34,861 bases of DNA from an uncultured Prevotellaceae bacterium. Its GTDB lineage: Bacteria > Bacteroidota > Bacteroidia > Bacteroidales > Bacteroidaceae. The notes under the pieces were generated by a model. The model was not told the origin of the DNA. It saw only the letters and a list, made by a program, of their open reading frames with translations, and did not search any database. Of this stretch, positions 33,074 through 34,861 are shown piece after piece. Made by a program: the position numbers and the translations under genes. Position 1 is the stretch's first letter. Each line of letters opens with the position of its first letter. The stretch covers positions 1-34,861 of the forward strand of contig ONDJ01000020.1 of the NCBI GenBank assembly GCA_900316575.1, given 5' to 3'.

Positions 33074-33928
33074 TTATTTCCCAAGCAGGCGCAGGGCATA
33101 GGGGGTGAGCAGGTGGCGCACTTTGCCTAAGGGGAGTACGCAACTGGGGGCTCCCATGGAGTATGGACCTAATTCGTAGGCTTGGTATTGGAGGCGAACG
33201 CCTTCGGGCACGAGGCCTACGCCTTGGCTACACGGAAGTGCTTCGGTATATGAAGAGGAAACTTCTTGGCTCCATTCTCTCTGAAAGTCGATAAAGGCTG
33301 CATAGCTTTCAAATTGTTTATGAAGTTCTTGGCTATAGAGTTCTTGGCATATCAATTTCCAGAGTTCTTCTGAGTCTGTGACGCAAAAGATGTCGTCGGG
33401 GGTGAGCAGGTGGCCCGTGGCGGCATCGACGGTGTAGAGGCTATATGAGGGCATGGGGTGAGCTGCTCCATAGGGGAAAATGCTTGTTGTGCATTCAAAA
33501 GTAGCAAAGCGTGGTTTGGAAGCAAGGCATGACGTGGCGGCAGAGAGCTCGTAAGGACGCAAATCGTCTTCTTCAATATAACCCCGGGCTACATCGGTGT
33601 CCCAATCGTCATTTAGGGATTCCCAGAGCATAGCGGGCAGTTCGTCCCACGTGCGGGCTATTTCGTCTTCGTAAATAGTGTCAACACAAAAGGAGCGGGC
33701 AAAACAAATGTTGCTCAAGATGGAGTCGGTGAGCGTGCGCACCATCTTTTCGGGTCCACTGACGGGGTATTCCAAGGAGAGTTCCAGCACGAGATGATCG
33801 CGATGTTTTGTAGCGACGAAATTCAGCGAATCGGTGACTAAGGGCGCGGAGTTTCTGTCGGTCTGTGCCACAGCGGTGAGCGCAAAGAGCATCGTAGCGA
33901 CGATGGCGAATGTTGTTTTCAGGTTCAT
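33074..33928 (-). CDS. Secreted DUF3298/DUF4163-like protein
   Basis: Starting at the ATG at 33928 gives a 284-residue protein with signal peptide MNLKTTFAIVATMLFALTAVAQ; the frame is open further upstream (to 34126) but without fitting features and across a palindromic DNA element. The mature part has a DUF3298-type ending (YQAYELGPYSMGAPSCVLPLGKVRHLLTP), found in RsiV-like anti-sigma and other envelope proteins that may bind lysozyme or peptidoglycan; here there is no membrane anchor. GAAHPMPSYSLYTVDAATGHLLTPDDIF is a further family-like segment. The function is unknown. It starts the minus-strand run with the BspA gene 40 bp downstream. Confidence 0.75.
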   Translation of the reverse strand: MNLKTTFAIVATMLFALTAVAQTDRNSAPLVTDSLNFVATKHRDHLVLELSLEYPVSGPEKMVRTLTDSILSNICFARSFCVDTIYEDEIARTWDELPAMLWESLNDDWDTDVARGYIEEDDLRPYELSAATSCLASKPRFATFECTTSIFPYGAAHPMPSYSLYTVDAATGHLLTPDDIFCVTDSEELWKLICQELYSQELHKQFESYAAFIDFQREWSQEVSSSYTEALPCSQGVGLVPEGVRLQYQAYELGPYSMGAPSCVLPLGKVRHLLTPYALRLLGK

Positions 33929-34052
33929 GGTTAGATAGTATGTTTTGGGGTTAAACTTGTTTTGCCCAATGAGGGGAGCACCAAAGCGTTTTAGAGGCAG
34001 ACCTTGCATGACACGTATAAATACAAAAAAACGTGGACTGTTGATGCCCACC

Positions 34053-34185
34053 GTAGTCCTAAGGTCGTAGGAAAAACCTGATAACAAGAATGGATGATAA
34101 CAGCCCACGCGTACTGGTACGCGCAAACACTGCTATGCCTACTTCTTGTTATGGTAGTCGAAAATTTCCTACGTTCTCGGACTAC
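34053..34185. repeat. 133-bp imperfect inverted repeat with central palindrome (cruciform-like)
   Basis: Three blocks pair in order: GTAGTCC (34053-34059) with GGACTAC (34179-34185), CGTAGGAAA (34066-34074) with TTTCCTACG (34165-34173), and ATAACAAGAA (34081-34090) with TTCTTGTTAT (34143-34152). In the loop sits the perfect palindrome CGCGTACTGGTACGCG-type hairpin (34108-34123). It would lie in the leader of the DUF3298-like transcript. Confidence 0.85.
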
Positions 34186-34260
34186 AAGAAAAGCACAACG
34201 CTTTGCGTTTATACTATGTGTCGGCATACAGCACTGATCTCTGCATGCACTTCGCACCTG

Positions 34261-34268
34261 CAAAAATA
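34261..34268 (-). promoter_or_regulatory. Possible -7 element upstream of the DUF3298-like gene
   Basis: TATTTTTG on the minus strand fits TAnnTTTG. If used, the leader is about 325 nt and includes the cruciform-like element. No matching -33 TTTG is evident. Confidence 0.4.
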
Positions 34269-34435
34269 GCCTATATGCTTGATAGAGACAAGACTTTTTG
34301 CCTCAAAAAAAGGTTTAATCTCCACGAATCATCCCACAAACGCTGCACTGCGCCGCTTCAAACGCTGAAAGCTCGGGACAAAAAAACAAATCCAAGGCAG
34401 TACACGCCGTATGTGACGCGAATTAACAAATCTTA

Positions 34436-34603
34436 AATCTCAAATCTCAGTCTCTCAGTAAGAAAAAAGGGGGTACCTACCTCTCTAATTCTTATACTAT
34501 ATACTATATAACTAATTAATATATAATAATATATATAAAGTAAAGTAAGTTATGGGAGGTACCTACCCCTCAAAAAACAACTGAAAGACTGAGATTTGAG
34601 ATT
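34436..34603. repeat. Inverted repeat (24-bp arms) around an A/T-rich core
   Basis: The left arm 34436-34459 (AATCTCAAATCTCAGTC...) and the right arm 34580-34603 match in 23 of 24 positions. Inside, GGGGGTACCTACCTC (34469-34483) and GGGAGGTACCTACCCC (34554-34569) form a second, looser inverted pair, each with the palindrome GGTACC. The centre (about 34486-34545) is almost only A and T. Confidence 0.88.
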
Positions 34604-34732
34604 ATGATAAAAACGACCAGAAACTATTTTTTTTATACAAAGCAAAATTACTATGAAATTCGATCTTTTTTCAAGAGCATCCCCGCGATGCCAGCCACCG
34701 GCGAGGGCACAAAGATTATTGACCATTTTAGA

Positions 34733-34861
34733 ATTTACAATCTGACAGCCCATGCATTGGACAACCAATGCATTGGACAATTGGACAATTTACAATCTGA
34801 CAATTTCCACCGCGCTTCAAAACGTCCGCAGAATAGTCAAATAGTAAATAGTCAAATAGAT
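34733..34861. repeat. Dispersed intergenic repeat, copy C, with nested short repeats
   Basis: Contains GCGCTTCAAAACGTCCGCAGAATAGTC-like sequence as in copy A (9824-9872), with a diverged A/T tail. Before it, ATGCATTGGACAA occurs twice around CCAATGCA, and ACAATTTACAATCTGACA-type pieces occur twice. The repeat continues to the window edge. Confidence 0.75.

Larger units (their letters stand above)
33929..34861. other. 933-bp stretch at the right edge without convincing gene
   Basis: No reading frame here looks like a protein of known type. It contains a cruciform-like element (34053-34185), a likely -7 box (34261-34268, minus), a 168-bp inverted repeat around an A/T-rich core (34436-34603) and a copy of the dispersed A/T-rich repeat (34733-34861). 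A plus-strand 30-codon frame starting MKFDLFSRAS (34654) follows the inverted repeat and might be the start of a decayed gene; support is weak. Confidence 0.6.

Noticed and set aside
33929-34861. tRNA or other classic RNA gene at the right edge
   Set aside because: No cloverleaf with TTCGA-type T-loop and CCA-compatible acceptor stem could be formed; only the inverted repeats are visible.

Overview
The window looks like chromosomal DNA of a Bacteroidales bacterium, most likely Prevotellaceae or a close relative. The reasons are: promoters of the Bacteroidetes type (TTTG, about 19 bp, TAnnTTTG), little use of Shine-Dalgarno sites, type IX secretion (T9SS) C-terminal tails on large secreted proteins, a BspA-type leucine-rich-repeat protein, a tandem pair of OmpA/Pgm6-Pgm7-like proteins, and a lipoprotein with an acidic stretch after the lipobox cysteine. 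The assignment rests on protein style, not on a marker search. I saw no rRNA, tRNA, CRISPR array, integrase or intact insertion sequence.

Layout. Positions 1-829 (minus) hold the N-terminal part of a secreted leucine-rich protein that runs off the left edge and has a well-formed promoter about 230 nt upstream. Positions 1412-2485 encode a secreted glycosyl-hydrolase-like TIM barrel behind a 21-bp perfect inverted repeat. From 6262 down to 2848 (minus) lies a tight run tsaC/ywlC - ClC chloride transporter - fmt. Going the other way, pfkA overlaps a trmN6-like tRNA methyltransferase (6402-8076). A broken locus at 8195-8424 seems to join the first codons of one gene to the tail of a GNAT acetyltransferase. 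Then come a LolC/E-type permease and an aminotransferase (minus), and a plus-strand series pyrK, pyrD, a glycosyltransferase-like gene, a NhaD-type antiporter and a 1062-residue secreted clan GH-D-like glycosidase with a T9SS tail.

From 18742 to 25316 everything is on the minus strand: lepA with rfbC, a sugar nucleotidyltransferase, and two OmpA-family paralogues, separated by strong hairpins. A small DUF3467 gene (plus) and a VanW-family gene (minus) follow. The right part is a surface-protein region on the minus strand: a DUF3298-like secreted protein, a 1453-residue BspA-like protein with two separately homogenised blocks of 69-bp repeats, and a LamG lipoprotein. The last 930 bp carry no convincing gene but three structured DNA elements.

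Functionally, most genes are core housekeeping: translation initiation and tRNA modification (fmt, tsaC, trmN6, lepA), glycolysis (pfkA), pyrimidine synthesis (pyrK/pyrD), envelope building (LolE-like, rfbC, OmpA pair). Between them are secreted glycan-active and adhesive proteins. The least explained parts are the intergenic elements: two tandem arrays of about 22 bp, a dispersed A/T-rich repeat present three times, a 133-bp cruciform-like element in the probable leader of the DUF3298 gene, and a 168-bp inverted repeat around an A/T-rich core. I found no clear new multi-gene defence or biosynthetic system.
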